Positions 41,471-50,169 of a DNA stretch of 64,000 nucleotides are shown here, piece after piece (within the stretch, counting starts at the first letter, position 1; each line of letters opens with the position of its first letter). Origin of the DNA: Phycobacter sedimenti (lineage in GTDB: Bacteria; Pseudomonadota; Alphaproteobacteria; Rhodobacterales; Rhodobacteraceae); NCBI RefSeq assembly GCF_038148855.1, contig NZ_JBBVGR010000001.1:186001-250000 (forward strand). The letters run 5' to 3'. The position numbers and the translations under genes were made by a program. Below the pieces are notes generated by a model that was given only the letters and a program-made list of their open reading frames with translations, ran no database searches and was not told the origin of the DNA.

Positions 41471-42292
41471 ATGCCATTCGATCCAAAACCAACCGAGGAC
41501 CTGTGCGTTTCGCCTCTCTCCCGTCTTACTCCTGACGGTCCGTGGCAAACCGAACTGTCGCATGATCGCAGGGAACACGTCCTGATCTGGATCACCCGCG
41601 GTCAGGGGCGCTGTCTGATGGATGGACATCAAAGAGGCTTTGGAACGCATCACGCCCTTTTCTTTCCTGCGGGACATCTGTGGTCGGTTGAATTGGGACG
41701 GCAATGTCTGGGACAGGTTCTCATCGTGCCGTCGAGCGCGCCGGTGTCCATGCCGTCGGATCCCCTGCACCTGAAAGTTGCGAACGCCAGGGATCAGGCG
41801 CGACTGAACAGCCTGCTGGAGGAAATCGCACATGAACAAAGCAGGCATCCGGCATTTTGGCGACGTGCGATTCAATCCTATTCGGATCTCATCAGCATCC
41901 ACCTGCGCCGCCAGATACCGTCCGGCCCTCTGCCTCCGCCCAAGCCAACCGCCGCACGGCGGCTTTCGCAGGCATATTGCAAACGTGTGGTCGAAAGCTT
42001 CAACCAGAACGCGAACATGGCCGAATACGCCGCGGACCTTCAGGTCACCCCCACCCATCTGACCCGCGTCTGCAAGGCCGAAACCGGCAAGACCGCCGCC
42101 GCGATCCTGACAGAGCGTCAGTTGTATGCCGCGCGCAACCTGCTGATCTCCAGCGACCTGCCCATGCGCGAGATCGCTGACCAGCTCGGGTTTGGCAGCG
42201 CGGCCTACTTTACCCGTTTCATCGCCCAGCACACCGGCGAAACCCCAAGCAGCCTGCGCAAGACGGCCCGGCTGTCCGCCATCGCGCAATAA
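41471..42292 (+). CDS. AraC-family transcriptional regulator
   Basis: A 273-residue protein. The N-terminal half is an AraC-type cupin-like sensor (HVLIWITRGQGRCLMDGHQR, HALFFPAGHLWSVELG). The C-terminal ~100 residues carry two helix-turn-helix motifs, with LQVTPTHLTRVCKAETGKTA in the first and MREIADQLGFGSAAYFTRFI in the second. No strong ribosome binding site precedes the ATG. The target and ligand are unknown. The neighbouring di-haem peroxidase lies on the opposite strand beyond an empty stretch. Confidence 0.88.
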   Translation: MPFDPKPTEDLCVSPLSRLTPDGPWQTELSHDRREHVLIWITRGQGRCLMDGHQRGFGTHHALFFPAGHLWSVELGRQCLGQVLIVPSSAPVSMPSDPLHLKVANARDQARLNSLLEEIAHEQSRHPAFWRRAIQSYSDLISIHLRRQIPSGPLPPPKPTAARRLSQAYCKRVVESFNQNANMAEYAADLQVTPTHLTRVCKAETGKTAAAILTERQLYAARNLLISSDLPMREIADQLGFGSAAYFTRFIAQHTGETPSSLRKTARLSAIAQ

Positions 42293-42729
42293 ATCCGTAC
42301 GCACCGCATCGGGCTTCCAAAGCGTCATATCACGAAGCACGCCCTCTCGGCAGCACTGGACACTGTCTGCCCGGTTCCACCGCCGACCCGATGCCTCACA
42401 ATGATCCGAAGCACGAATTCGACACAAAAAATTTCGTTCTTTTTGATCCACAGCTGTCGAATCGGCGCATTGACCTGCTGCGTCCAATCAGGCCCATGGA
42501 TGGGTGAGACAGCGAAGTCCAATGGATGCACCTTTGCGGTCAGCCAAAGGACCAAACAATCATCACGCGAAACAGCGCGGCAAAAATGAAGGCCGAGGAA
42601 GCCGGGCTGCGCGAAGTCGGCATCAACGTCAAACGGACCATTCCACCGGGCAACGAACAGATCGGCACAAACGGACCTTCGCGAAACCCGTGCTGGTCCT
42701 GGCGTTCACTCCATCGACCTGATGAGTCT
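42293..42729. other. Intergenic stretch without a recognised gene
   Basis: About 440 bases between the AraC regulator and the convergent peroxidase gene. Short open frames exist on both strands (for example from 42526 on the plus strand with EEAGLREVGINVKRTIPPGN), but none has a ribosome binding site or a family I recognise. It might hold the remains of a decayed gene. No clear terminator hairpin is visible. Confidence 0.5.
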
Positions 42730-43911
42730 CTATGGCTCCAGGTAGACCTCATAACGCTGGTCGGTAAGCGTTTTGAGAAAGGCCACGAGCGCATCGATAC
42801 GGCGATCATCCAACGCCGGGCCATGGGTCAACTCGGTCTGTGCCAGCGTCTGCGGCACCGGAATATCTCCCCAGGGCTGCCCGGTTTCAGGGTTGATCCA
42901 TGCCGCCTCGGACTTGCTGTTGTAACGGTTATAGAACGCGATGACCGTGCGCAGCTCCTGAAACACACCATTGTGCATATAGGGGCCGGTCACCGCCACA
43001 TTGCGCAGGGTTGGCGTTTTGAACTTTCCCTTTTCCTTTGGGTCCGTCACTGCCGGATTGGCCAACAGCCCCTCATCGACTGTGCCAAGGGGAACGCCGT
43101 TTTCCGCACGGCCCGGCACATTTTCGGGCACCCCGATGTTGTGATAGCTGTAATCGGTAAAGGTCTCTTCCGGATCAATCGCACTGCGTTTCAGTTGATG
43201 ACACTGATTGCAGTTCGTGAACTGCTCGGAAAAGAACAGCAGCCGACCGAGCTCTTCCTCTTTGGAAAGCGCCGCCTCGCCCCGCAGAAATCGGTCATAC
43301 TTGCTGTCAAACGGGGCAAAGGCGCTGCTGCGTTCAAAGGCGGCAATCGCCTTGGTCATGGCATCATAGCCGCTGTCAGGGCTACTCAGGACAGATGCGC
43401 CGAAATGCGCCTGAAACGCCGCGACATATTCAGGGCTTTCCGACAGGCGCGCGACGGCCTGCTCCTTGCTGGCCAGTCCCATCTCGATCGGGTTGAGCGG
43501 TGGCCCCTCGGCCTGTTCCTCAAGGGTCGCTGCGCGCCCGTCCCAGAACATACCGCCCACCCAGGCCCCGTCAGTGCTCTGATGAAAAGGTGGCGCATAG
43601 GCGGCGTAGGACGCTGTTGGCGCATTGCGATCCCCCAGAGACTGCCCGTCATCCCCAAGCGAAAAAGCGCCATCCGCGGTGCGCCTCGGATCCGCGAACC
43701 CGTACTCCGGATCATGGCAGCTGGCACAGGATTGCGTGCGGTTTGCCGAAAGGTCCGGATCGTGAAACAGCGCTTCGCCCAGGTCCTCCAGCGTGGAGAT
43801 ATCCCGACCTAGCGCGTCGCTGCCGTGCGACATCTGCCCGGCCAGACCAACGCCCAGAAGAATGAGTGCTGCAGAAAACGGCGCAGCGGCTTTTCGCATA
43901 AAGAAAGGCAT
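42730..43911 (-). CDS. Di-haem cytochrome c peroxidase (CcpA/MauG family)
   Basis: From the ATG at 43911 the protein has 393 residues. It has a signal peptide (APFSAALILLGVGLAGQMSH) and two CxxCH haem sites, CASCH at about 62-66 and CNQCH at about 234-238. LGEALFHDPDLSANRTQSC, GPYMHNGVFQELRTVIAFYN and MFWDGRAATLEEQA are family blocks. Such periplasmic enzymes reduce hydrogen peroxide with electrons from cytochromes c; related MauG-type proteins oxidise other substrates. Haem attachment would use the Ccm system. A start at 43899 is possible. Confidence 0.9.
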   Translation of the reverse strand: MPFFMRKAAAPFSAALILLGVGLAGQMSHGSDALGRDISTLEDLGEALFHDPDLSANRTQSCASCHDPEYGFADPRRTADGAFSLGDDGQSLGDRNAPTASYAAYAPPFHQSTDGAWVGGMFWDGRAATLEEQAEGPPLNPIEMGLASKEQAVARLSESPEYVAAFQAHFGASVLSSPDSGYDAMTKAIAAFERSSAFAPFDSKYDRFLRGEAALSKEEELGRLLFFSEQFTNCNQCHQLKRSAIDPEETFTDYSYHNIGVPENVPGRAENGVPLGTVDEGLLANPAVTDPKEKGKFKTPTLRNVAVTGPYMHNGVFQELRTVIAFYNRYNSKSEAAWINPETGQPWGDIPVPQTLAQTELTHGPALDDRRIDALVAFLKTLTDQRYEVYLEP

Positions 43912-44034
43912 GAACGGGCTTTCGATTCTGGGCTTTTCCTGGAGCCTGTTACGGCTCCATAGGCCAGACCTTGATCGAGCGCAATTCCCGACAATAAAAA
44001 TCAACTACCTCACGGCGCGCCGCACTTTGTCCGT

Positions 44035-44412
44035 TCAGTAGCTGAGCAGAAGCACCACGATCATCAGGAGATTCATCGAAGAAAACTGCATAAGACGCGG
44101 GTGTTTGGCGCTGTGACATGCAGCATATACCGAAAGGCACACGGACAGGCCGAGACCCAGCAACGAGAGCGTGCCAAAGATCAGCCCAATTGTTCCGCTT
44201 CCCGGGCCCCAGGGGGACTGTGGAAAGGACATGCCAATCAGCCCGAATCCAATCAGAATACCGAGGATCGCACCTACCAGAGTGGCCGCAATGCTGCGGG
44301 TGCGCTGTCTGTGCCTCGCGCCCAAAACACTGTCCACGATTTCGCGGGAGGGCACGGCGGATGGTGTCCACTGCAGGCGATCAAGTCGGTCATCAAAACT
44401 GTAGGCTGTCAC
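44035..44412 (-). CDS. Hypothetical three-helix membrane protein
   Basis: I start this at the GTG at 44412 because TTCAGGAGGAATTGCT precedes it, one of the best ribosome binding sites in the window. An ATG at 44472 is in frame but unsupported. The 125-residue protein has a polar N-terminal third (TAYSFDDRLDRLQWTPSAVP), then three hydrophobic helices (SIAATLVGAILGILIGFGLI, TIGLIFGTLSLLGLGLSVCL, SSMNLLMIVVLLLSY). I do not recognise a family. It lies upstream of the di-haem peroxidase on the same strand, 123 bases away. Confidence 0.72.
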   Translation of the reverse strand: MTAYSFDDRLDRLQWTPSAVPSREIVDSVLGARHRQRTRSIAATLVGAILGILIGFGLIGMSFPQSPWGPGSGTIGLIFGTLSLLGLGLSVCLSVYAACHSAKHPRLMQFSSMNLLMIVVLLLSY

Positions 44413-44565
44413 AGCAATTCCTCCTGAAACTGGCCCGGTTTTCCGGTCCAATTCAGGCAAGATCGTGACCAAGAAACGAAGTTAACGCGGCATTTACCAA
44501 TATTACCGCTTTATGAACATTGCCTATCAGGCAAGGTTGCCCAAAAGCCGGGTGCCCATCGCCGC

Positions 44566-45228
44566 TCAGCTGCCCCAGATCTTGGAGACATAGGCCTGAG
44601 TTTCCTTGTACGGCGGTACTCCGCCATGGCGTTCCACCGCTTCCGGACCCGCGTTGTAGGCGGCCAGGGCCAACCGCCAGGAGCCGAACTTTCGGAATTG
44701 CCGCGCCAGATACCGCGCGCCCCCCTCCAGATTCTCCACCGGAACGGTCGGATCCACGCCAAGGGACTTTGCGGTTTGCGGCATCAGTTGCGCAAGCCCC
44801 AGCGCCCCTTTGTGGGACTTCGCCGCGGGGTTCCAATTGCTTTCCTGTTGCACCAGACGCAGGAACAAATCTTCAGGGACACCGTGCTTGCGCGCCGCAG
44901 CCCGGGCCATGGGCAGGAATTCACCGCGGTATTTCCCTGTGTAAAGCAGGTTCGAAGCCGCCTCGCCCGCGTATGGAGAGGGTGGCTTGAGGCGCGCCGA
45001 GTGCTGGTATTGTTTCGCCGCGCGCCCATCCAGAACCTTTGTATGGGCGGAAAAAAGACTGCGCTGGCTTTTGGTTGAAAACATGTCAGCGCTGGCCGTT
45101 TGCCCCCAAAGCATCAGTGCGCAGAGACTGCCCGCCAGCAAGATCCCGAACCTGTATTCGGTCCCGGTCTCGCCCCGGGGGAGTGTCAGACACATGGACT
45201 TAACCTTGGCCGCTTTCCGCTTCGACAT
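44566..45228 (-). CDS. Lytic transglycosylase (SLT domain)
   Basis: A 220-residue exported protein; GAGGAG precedes the ATG at 45228. After a charged N-terminal stretch there is a signal-type helix (FGILLAGSLCALMLWGQTAS). The SLT domain occupies the second half, with the catalytic Glu in LVQQESNWNPAAKSHKGALG, LAQLMPQTAKSLGV and AALAAYNAGPEAVERHGGVP. It cleaves peptidoglycan glycan strands with formation of 1,6-anhydromuramic ends. There are no type IV secretion neighbours. Confidence 0.9.
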   Translation of the reverse strand: MSKRKAAKVKSMCLTLPRGETGTEYRFGILLAGSLCALMLWGQTASADMFSTKSQRSLFSAHTKVLDGRAAKQYQHSARLKPPSPYAGEAASNLLYTGKYRGEFLPMARAAARKHGVPEDLFLRLVQQESNWNPAAKSHKGALGLAQLMPQTAKSLGVDPTVPVENLEGGARYLARQFRKFGSWRLALAAYNAGPEAVERHGGVPPYKETQAYVSKIWGS

Positions 45229-45485
45229 TCGCGCTCCTCAACCCTGTCTTGAATACCGGCATCCACTCTGGCGCTGGACTATACCCAATTTGCTCCGAAT
45301 TGAAACCTTTGGCTGCAGGTCGGCAGATCCGCGCCTGCCGGACGGAACGTCGGCCACCCCAAAGAAGCTTGCTTTCATCGCGGGCTGGGGGCCTGTAGGG
45401 TGTCGCCAACCCGCGGCCAAGCAAGATTCGTTCAGGTGAGGCAGCGCAGACAAATAAGAACAGACAAGAACAAGGACAGGACCAA

Positions 45486-45998
45486 ATGGCCGGCTCAGTC
45501 AACAAAGTCATCCTCATCGGCAACCTGGGCCGCGACCCTGAAGTGCGGACCTTTCAGAACGGCGGCAAGGTGTGCAACCTGCGCATTGCGACCTCGGAAA
45601 CGTGGAAAGATCGCAACACCGGGGAGCGCCGCGAAAAGACCGAATGGCACAGCGTTGCCGTCTTCAACGAGGGTCTGGTCCGTGTTTGCGAGCAGTACCT
45701 GCGGAAAGGCTCCAAGGTCTATATCGAGGGGCAGCTGCAAACCCGCAAATGGCAGGACCAGAACGGCCAGGACCGCTATTCAACCGAGGTGGTGCTGCAG
45801 GGCTTCGGCTCGACCCTGACCATGCTGGACGGCCGCGGCGAAGGCGGTGGTGGCGGACAGGGTGGCGGCTACGGCGGCGGCAGCGGTGGTGGCGGCTATG
45901 GCGGCGGTTACGACAGCGGACCGCAGGGTGGCGGCGGATTTGGCGGCGGCCAAGGCGGCCCTTCGCACAATATCGATGACGATGAAATCCCCTTCTGA
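45486..45998 (+). CDS. ssb: Single-stranded DNA-binding protein
   Basis: A 170-residue SSB. The OB-fold covers residues 1-110 (NKVILIGNLGRDPEVRTF, WHSVAVFNEGLVRVCEQYL). A Gly-rich linker spans ~120-160, and the acidic tip DDDEIPF binds repair and replication partners. GGACAGGA precedes the ATG. A tandem GAAC pair lies upstream at 45458 and 45468, but the six-base spacing does not fit the LexA box. A strong terminator follows. Confidence 0.97.
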   Translation: MAGSVNKVILIGNLGRDPEVRTFQNGGKVCNLRIATSETWKDRNTGERREKTEWHSVAVFNEGLVRVCEQYLRKGSKVYIEGQLQTRKWQDQNGQDRYSTEVVLQGFGSTLTMLDGRGEGGGGGQGGGYGGGSGGGGYGGGYDSGPQGGGGFGGGQGGPSHNIDDDEIPF

Positions 45999-46030
45999 AT
46001 CGGGCAATTCCTCTGTGTGAAATTGATCAA

Positions 46031-46060
46031 AGGGCTGGCTTCTGCCAGCCCTTTTTTTTT
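46031..46060 (+). terminator. Rho-independent terminator of ssb
   Basis: AGGGCTGGC (46031-46039) pairs with GCCAGCCCT (46044-46052) around a TTCT loop and is followed by a run of T residues to 46060. Confidence 0.92.
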
Positions 46061-46210
46061 GCACCTGGATCCTTGCGAAAACGGCGCATGCAGACATGCA
46101 GCAAACAACGCAAGCATCGTAAACGACCGTTAACCATATCTGAGATCGATCTTGCTTTACGCACCCGTGACCCCGATAATTAAAAATTGATTAACATTCA
46201 GGATATCAGC

Positions 46211-46921
46211 ATGACGCGCTTCGCCTCCATGGTTTCGGCCCTTTCGCTAGCCCTTGTGGTGCCCATGAGCGCAAAGGCTGCAACCCTGTTCTCCCAGACC
46301 TATACCGGTGCTGAATTTGCAGCTCTGGCCACGCTCGGCCCGAACGCAACGCAAAGCGTGTCGGGCAACTCTGTCACCTATGGCATGACCTCGCACTATG
46401 CCACACTAGCTGAATTCTACGCCCTCAGCCCTGGTGCGCGCGGCGATATGACCTTTTCGGTCACGATCAATTATGATGCCCTCACCAACGACAACGACAT
46501 GGCATTCGGCTTCACCGATGGATCTGGCATCATTGGTGCAATGCAGGCCGACAATGGCAGCGGGACCCTTTACGTGTTGAACGGGTCTCCCTCCAATCTT
46601 TCCGCGATTCAGAACGGGACAGGCTTTTCCAATCAGATCTCGGCGACGTTCACTGTAGCGGATGGCAGTGGTCCTGCGACCCTCTCTTACACCAACGGTA
46701 GCTACAGCGTGAGCGATCTCCCCCTGTCTTCCACGTTTGATACCGATGGCGTGCTCGGCTTTGCGCTATACGGCAACAACAAAAATGAATCCTACCGGAT
46801 CAACTCCGTCGCTCTGGAGTTTGCAACGATGGCAGCCGTACCGCTGCCGGCGGGCGGAATGCTTTTGCTGACAGGTCTGCTTGGTACGGCCGCTGTGCGC
46901 CGTCGCCGACGCAAGAGCTGA
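46211..46921 (+). CDS. VPLPA-CTERM sorting-signal protein
   Basis: From the ATG at 46211 (AGGA upstream) the protein has 236 residues. A signal peptide (FASMVSALSLALVVPMSAKA) is followed by a beta-rich, Asn/Ser/Thr-rich domain of about 180 residues. The C terminus is the tripartite sorting signal VPLPAGGMLLLTGLLGTAAV plus an Arg cluster (RRRRRK). VPLPA-CTERM proteins of Rhodobacterales are processed by a dedicated exosortase (XrtD type), which is not in this window. The function is unknown; the family is linked to surface or extracellular matrix proteins. Flanking terminators make it a single-gene unit. Confidence 0.88.
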   Translation: MTRFASMVSALSLALVVPMSAKAATLFSQTYTGAEFAALATLGPNATQSVSGNSVTYGMTSHYATLAEFYALSPGARGDMTFSVTINYDALTNDNDMAFGFTDGSGIIGAMQADNGSGTLYVLNGSPSNLSAIQNGTGFSNQISATFTVADGSGPATLSYTNGSYSVSDLPLSSTFDTDGVLGFALYGNNKNESYRINSVALEFATMAAVPLPAGGMLLLTGLLGTAAVRRRRRKS

Positions 46922-46991
46922 TCTGGCCCTGCCTTAGGCTGCGACTGTGCGCCTTCGGTCAATGGGTGACTTCGGCTGAAAAACCAAGATC

Positions 46992-47024
46992 AAACCCGCA
47001 GCGTTGTCGCGTGCGGGTTTCTTC
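46992..47024 (+). terminator. Terminator of the VPLPA-CTERM gene
   Basis: AAACCCGCA (46992-47000) pairs perfectly with TGCGGGTTT (47012-47020), followed by a short T/C-rich tail. Confidence 0.8.
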
Positions 47025-47121
47025 TGTTCCGGGCCTGCAGTGTTTCGCGTTATACCCGAGACATCGATGGGCCTGTGCCTGACCGGCAGGTGACTCTTTT
47101 TGGATGCAAGGAACGACAATC

Positions 47122-48201
47122 ATGACATGGTCTTTCTCTCTTGGCCGCCTGCTGGGTTCAGATGTGAGGGTTCATGTGACCTTCTTCCTTCTGCTGGGGT
47201 GGATCGCCCTTTCCGCCTATTCCGAAAGCGGCCTTCCGGGAGCAATCGAGAACACGGCCTTTGTGCTGGCCCTGTTTGCCTGTGTCCTGGCGCATGAGTT
47301 TGGCCATGCCCTGATGGCGCGACGCTATGGCATTGCGACCCCGGACATTACGCTGTTGCCGATTGGCGGGCTGGCCCGGCTGGAGCGCATGCCGACCAAC
47401 CCCTTGCACGAAATCGCAGTGGCCCTGGCCGGCCCTGCCGTCAACGTGGTGATTTGGGCGGTCCTCGTGATGATCGGCGCGGGACACTGGACACTCGAAA
47501 GCCTGACCGATCCCAGTCAGGAGTTTTCGATCTGGACGTTCCTGGGACGTCTGGCCGCCGTGAACCTGATCCTTGCCATCTTCAACCTGATCCCCGCCTT
47601 TCCGATGGACGGCGGCCGGGTCCTGCGCGCGGCCTTGTGCCTGAAGATGGACCGAGTCAAAGCCACGCGCGTTGCTGCGCTCGCGGGCCAGATCTGCGCC
47701 GTCGGCCTGGCCTACCTTGGCCTTACGTCAGGCAATCCGATCCTGGTTCTGGTCGCCGGCTTTGTGTTTATAGCGGCCAATGCGGAAAGCCAGGATGTCG
47801 CGATGCGGGATCTCTCCCGGCAGTTCCTTGCGCGCGATGCGATGATCACCAGTTTCGAGGCCCTCAGGCCAGAGGACACTCTGGAAACCGCCTCTGCCGC
47901 CGTGATCCGCACCACGCAGCACGAGTTCCCAGTTCTGGATCCGGCGGGCCAGCCATTGGGCTTTCTCACCCGCAGTGCGCTGTTCTCTGCACTGGCCGCA
48001 GACCGCCCCCGTCTGACGCAGGTATCTGCGATCATGCAGACCGACATACCCACCGTTCCCATGACTGCCGGTCTCGACACTATTCTGGACAACCTTCACG
48101 CAGGCGCGCCCGCGGTTGTTGTGACCACGAAAGCAGGCACCATCGCGGGCTATGTCACCGCTGAAAACATCGGGGAGTTGATGGTGGTCCAAGGGCGCTG
48201 A
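47122..48201 (+). CDS. Site-2 protease family protein with CBS domains
   Basis: The ATG at 47122 follows AAGGA at good spacing (359 residues); an ATG six codons earlier is weaker. The zinc site is HEFGH in LAHEFGHALMARRYG, and the second motif is NLIPAFPMDGGRVLRAALC. Five to six membrane helices end near residue 225. Two CBS repeats follow (LARDAMITSFEALRPEDTLE, SAIMQTDIPTVPMTAGLDTI). It is of the M50/SpoIVFB type, distinct from RseP at 34782. CBS domains often sense adenylates. The substrate is unknown. It is convergent with aroB. Confidence 0.9.
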   Translation: MTWSFSLGRLLGSDVRVHVTFFLLLGWIALSAYSESGLPGAIENTAFVLALFACVLAHEFGHALMARRYGIATPDITLLPIGGLARLERMPTNPLHEIAVALAGPAVNVVIWAVLVMIGAGHWTLESLTDPSQEFSIWTFLGRLAAVNLILAIFNLIPAFPMDGGRVLRAALCLKMDRVKATRVAALAGQICAVGLAYLGLTSGNPILVLVAGFVFIAANAESQDVAMRDLSRQFLARDAMITSFEALRPEDTLETASAAVIRTTQHEFPVLDPAGQPLGFLTRSALFSALAADRPRLTQVSAIMQTDIPTVPMTAGLDTILDNLHAGAPAVVVTTKAGTIAGYVTAENIGELMVVQGR

Positions 48202-48228
48202 AAAGCGCCCCTGGCTGCGGCATTTGTC

Positions 48229-49347
48229 TCAGGCTGCCCGCAGGGCCAGTGCATCTTTCAGCACGTTCAAGACCGCATCGCGCGGAACATCGGAGGTGAC
48301 AAAGGCCGCCCCGATGCCACGTGCCAGGATAAAGCGTAGCTGGCCATCGACGACCTTCTTGTCCTGTGCCATCAGATCCAGCAGCGCTTCGGCATCCGGC
48401 AGATCGCCCGCGATGTCCGCAAGGTCCGCCTTCATGCCCATCGCCTTGAGGTGCGCGCGCACCCGGCTTGGATCTTCCTGACTGCAAAGGCCAAGCCGCG
48501 AGGAGAGTTCAAAGGCAAGGGCACATCCGATGGCAACCCCCTCGCCATGCAACAGACGGTCGGAATAGCCGGTCGCGGCCTCGAACGCGTGGCAAAAGGT
48601 ATGGCCCAGGTTCAGCAGCGCGCGATCTCCCTGCTCGGTTTCATCCCGCGCAACGATATCAGCCTTCATCTGCACAGACCGCGCCACCGCCTCGACCCTT
48701 GCGGCCATGTCACCGGCAGACAGTGTCGGCCCCTGCTCTTCAAGCCAGTCGAAGAACGCCGCATCCCCCAGCAGGCCGTATTTTACCACCTCGCCATAAC
48801 CAGCCAGAAAATCCCGCGCTGTCAGCGTCCCCAGAACCTCGGTATCGGCCAGCACCAACGTCGGCTGGTGAAAAGCACCAATCAGGTTCTTGCCCTGCGG
48901 CGCATTGATGCCTGTCTTGCCGCCAACCGAGCTGTCCACCTGCGCCAGCAGCGAGGTCGGGATCTGCACGAAACGTACCCCCCGGCGCAGGACGGCGGCT
49001 GCAAAACCGGCAAGATCCCCCACCACGCCGCCGCCAAAGGCAACCACGACGTCGGAGCGTTCGACCCGCTTGTCCAGCAGCCATTCCACCGCACGGGTGA
49101 ACTGCGGCCAGCCCTTGGTGCTTTCGCCCGGCGGCAGCGCCAGGGCATCCATCTCGATCCCCTCCAGCGCAAGACCAGCGCGCAAGGTGTCCAGATGAAG
49201 GCCTGCGACGGTCTCATCGGTCAAGACCGCAACGCGCGGGCGTTTCAGCAAGGGCTTGATCCGCTTGCCTGCCTCCATCAGCAGGCCCGGACCAATCACC
49301 ACGTCATAGGCGCGCTCCCCGAGGGGCACATGTACGATGCGTTCCAT
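48229..49347 (-). CDS. aroB: 3-dehydroquinate synthase
   Basis: A 372-residue AroB. VVVAFGGGVVGDLAGFAAAV, TSLLAQVDSSVGGKTGINAP and LNLGHTFCHAFEAATGYSDR (zinc His ligands) are conserved. It cyclises DAHP to 3-dehydroquinate in the shikimate pathway, using NAD and a divalent metal. The start codon directly abuts the aroK stop (TAGATG), so the pair is an operon. Confidence 0.97.
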   Translation of the reverse strand: MERIVHVPLGERAYDVVIGPGLLMEAGKRIKPLLKRPRVAVLTDETVAGLHLDTLRAGLALEGIEMDALALPPGESTKGWPQFTRAVEWLLDKRVERSDVVVAFGGGVVGDLAGFAAAVLRRGVRFVQIPTSLLAQVDSSVGGKTGINAPQGKNLIGAFHQPTLVLADTEVLGTLTARDFLAGYGEVVKYGLLGDAAFFDWLEEQGPTLSAGDMAARVEAVARSVQMKADIVARDETEQGDRALLNLGHTFCHAFEAATGYSDRLLHGEGVAIGCALAFELSSRLGLCSQEDPSRVRAHLKAMGMKADLADIAGDLPDAEALLDLMAQDKKVVDGQLRFILARGIGAAFVTSDVPRDAVLNVLKDALALRAA

Positions 49348-49938
49348 CTAGTTCCATTCCAATACGTCAGGTCGCGTTTTCAACGCCTCAAGCACCCGAT
49401 CGACCATTTGCTCAATCGAGGCCTGACCATCCGATTTCACCGTAAGATCCGCCTTGGCATAAAGGGGCACACGCGCCTCATAAAGGCCGCGCAGGGTCGC
49501 CTTCGGGTCGGGCGTGCGCAACAGCGGGCGCGTATCGCGATGACGTACCCGGTTCCAAAGCACGTCAAGGTCTGCCTGAAGCCAGACTGAAACACCGCCT
49601 TTGGAAATCAGATCCCGGTTCTCCTTTGCGAGAAAAGCGCCGCCGCCGGTGGACAGGATCCCGCGCTCTTCCTCCAGCAAACGGGAAATCACCTGTCGCT
49701 CTTTCAGACGAAAGAACGGCTCGCCATCGCGGGCAAAGATTTCGGGAATCGACATATTGGCCGCGGCTTCAATTTCATGATCACTGTCGAGAAAGGGCAC
49801 ACGCAGGCGCGCCGCCAGAGCGCGTCCCACGGCGGTTTTCCCGGCGCCCATCATACCCACCATGACAACGGTCTTCTTGAGCCGCCCCGGCACGGGCTGG
49901 GTCATCACGGTTTCTTCAGTTTGCTCTTTTTCGCTCAT
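49348..49938 (-). CDS. aroK: Shikimate kinase
   Basis: A 196-residue P-loop kinase. Walker A is VGMMGAGKTAVGRALAAR. FLDSDHEIEAAANMSIPEIF holds the shikimate-binding Asp, and ILSTGGGAFLAKENRDLI is the shikimate-binding glycine block. The ~20-residue N-terminal extension is polar and variable. It phosphorylates shikimate at the 3-hydroxyl. Directly abutting aroB matches the usual aroKB order. Confidence 0.96.
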   Translation of the reverse strand: MSEKEQTEETVMTQPVPGRLKKTVVMVGMMGAGKTAVGRALAARLRVPFLDSDHEIEAAANMSIPEIFARDGEPFFRLKERQVISRLLEEERGILSTGGGAFLAKENRDLISKGGVSVWLQADLDVLWNRVRHRDTRPLLRTPDPKATLRGLYEARVPLYAKADLTVKSDGQASIEQMVDRVLEALKTRPDVLEWN

Positions 49939-50019
49939 TCTTCAGTGAATGACGTGATATTGCAAAAAAGGCCATATATAACTTGAACAAAAGACAAAGA
50001 AGCAGGCAGCAGGGACGTC

Positions 50020-50169
50020 ATGGCGCGCTTGATCAAATACTTGTTTTACATCGTCCTCCTGGCCGGGATCGGGCTGGTTGGATACGCTTATGTGGGCCCG
50101 TGGTTCGGCGCTGATTTCAGCGCCCCGACAGAGGAGATCCGCAAACCGGTGGTGCTCAATGCCGACTAG
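50020..50169 (+). CDS. 49-residue single-span membrane protein
   Basis: ATG at 50020 follows AGCAGGGACGTC, a good ribosome binding site, and the frame ends at TAG 50167-50169. The peptide has one N-terminal membrane helix (LIKYLFYIVLLAGIGLVGYA), then a short polar tail (DFSAPTEEIRKPVVLNAD). It is divergent from aroK. Its last 11 bases overlap the start of the next gene, so the two are probably co-translated. I do not recognise a family name. Confidence 0.72.
   Translation: MARLIKYLFYIVLLAGIGLVGYAYVGPWFGADFSAPTEEIRKPVVLNAD

Noticed and set aside
45458..45471. GAAC repeat upstream of ssb as a LexA box
   Set aside because: The spacing is six bases, not the seven seen at lexA and at 20861-20875.
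48193..48210. GGGCGCT/AGCGCCC hairpin at the end of the site-2 protease gene as a terminator
   Set aside because: No T run follows on either strand.
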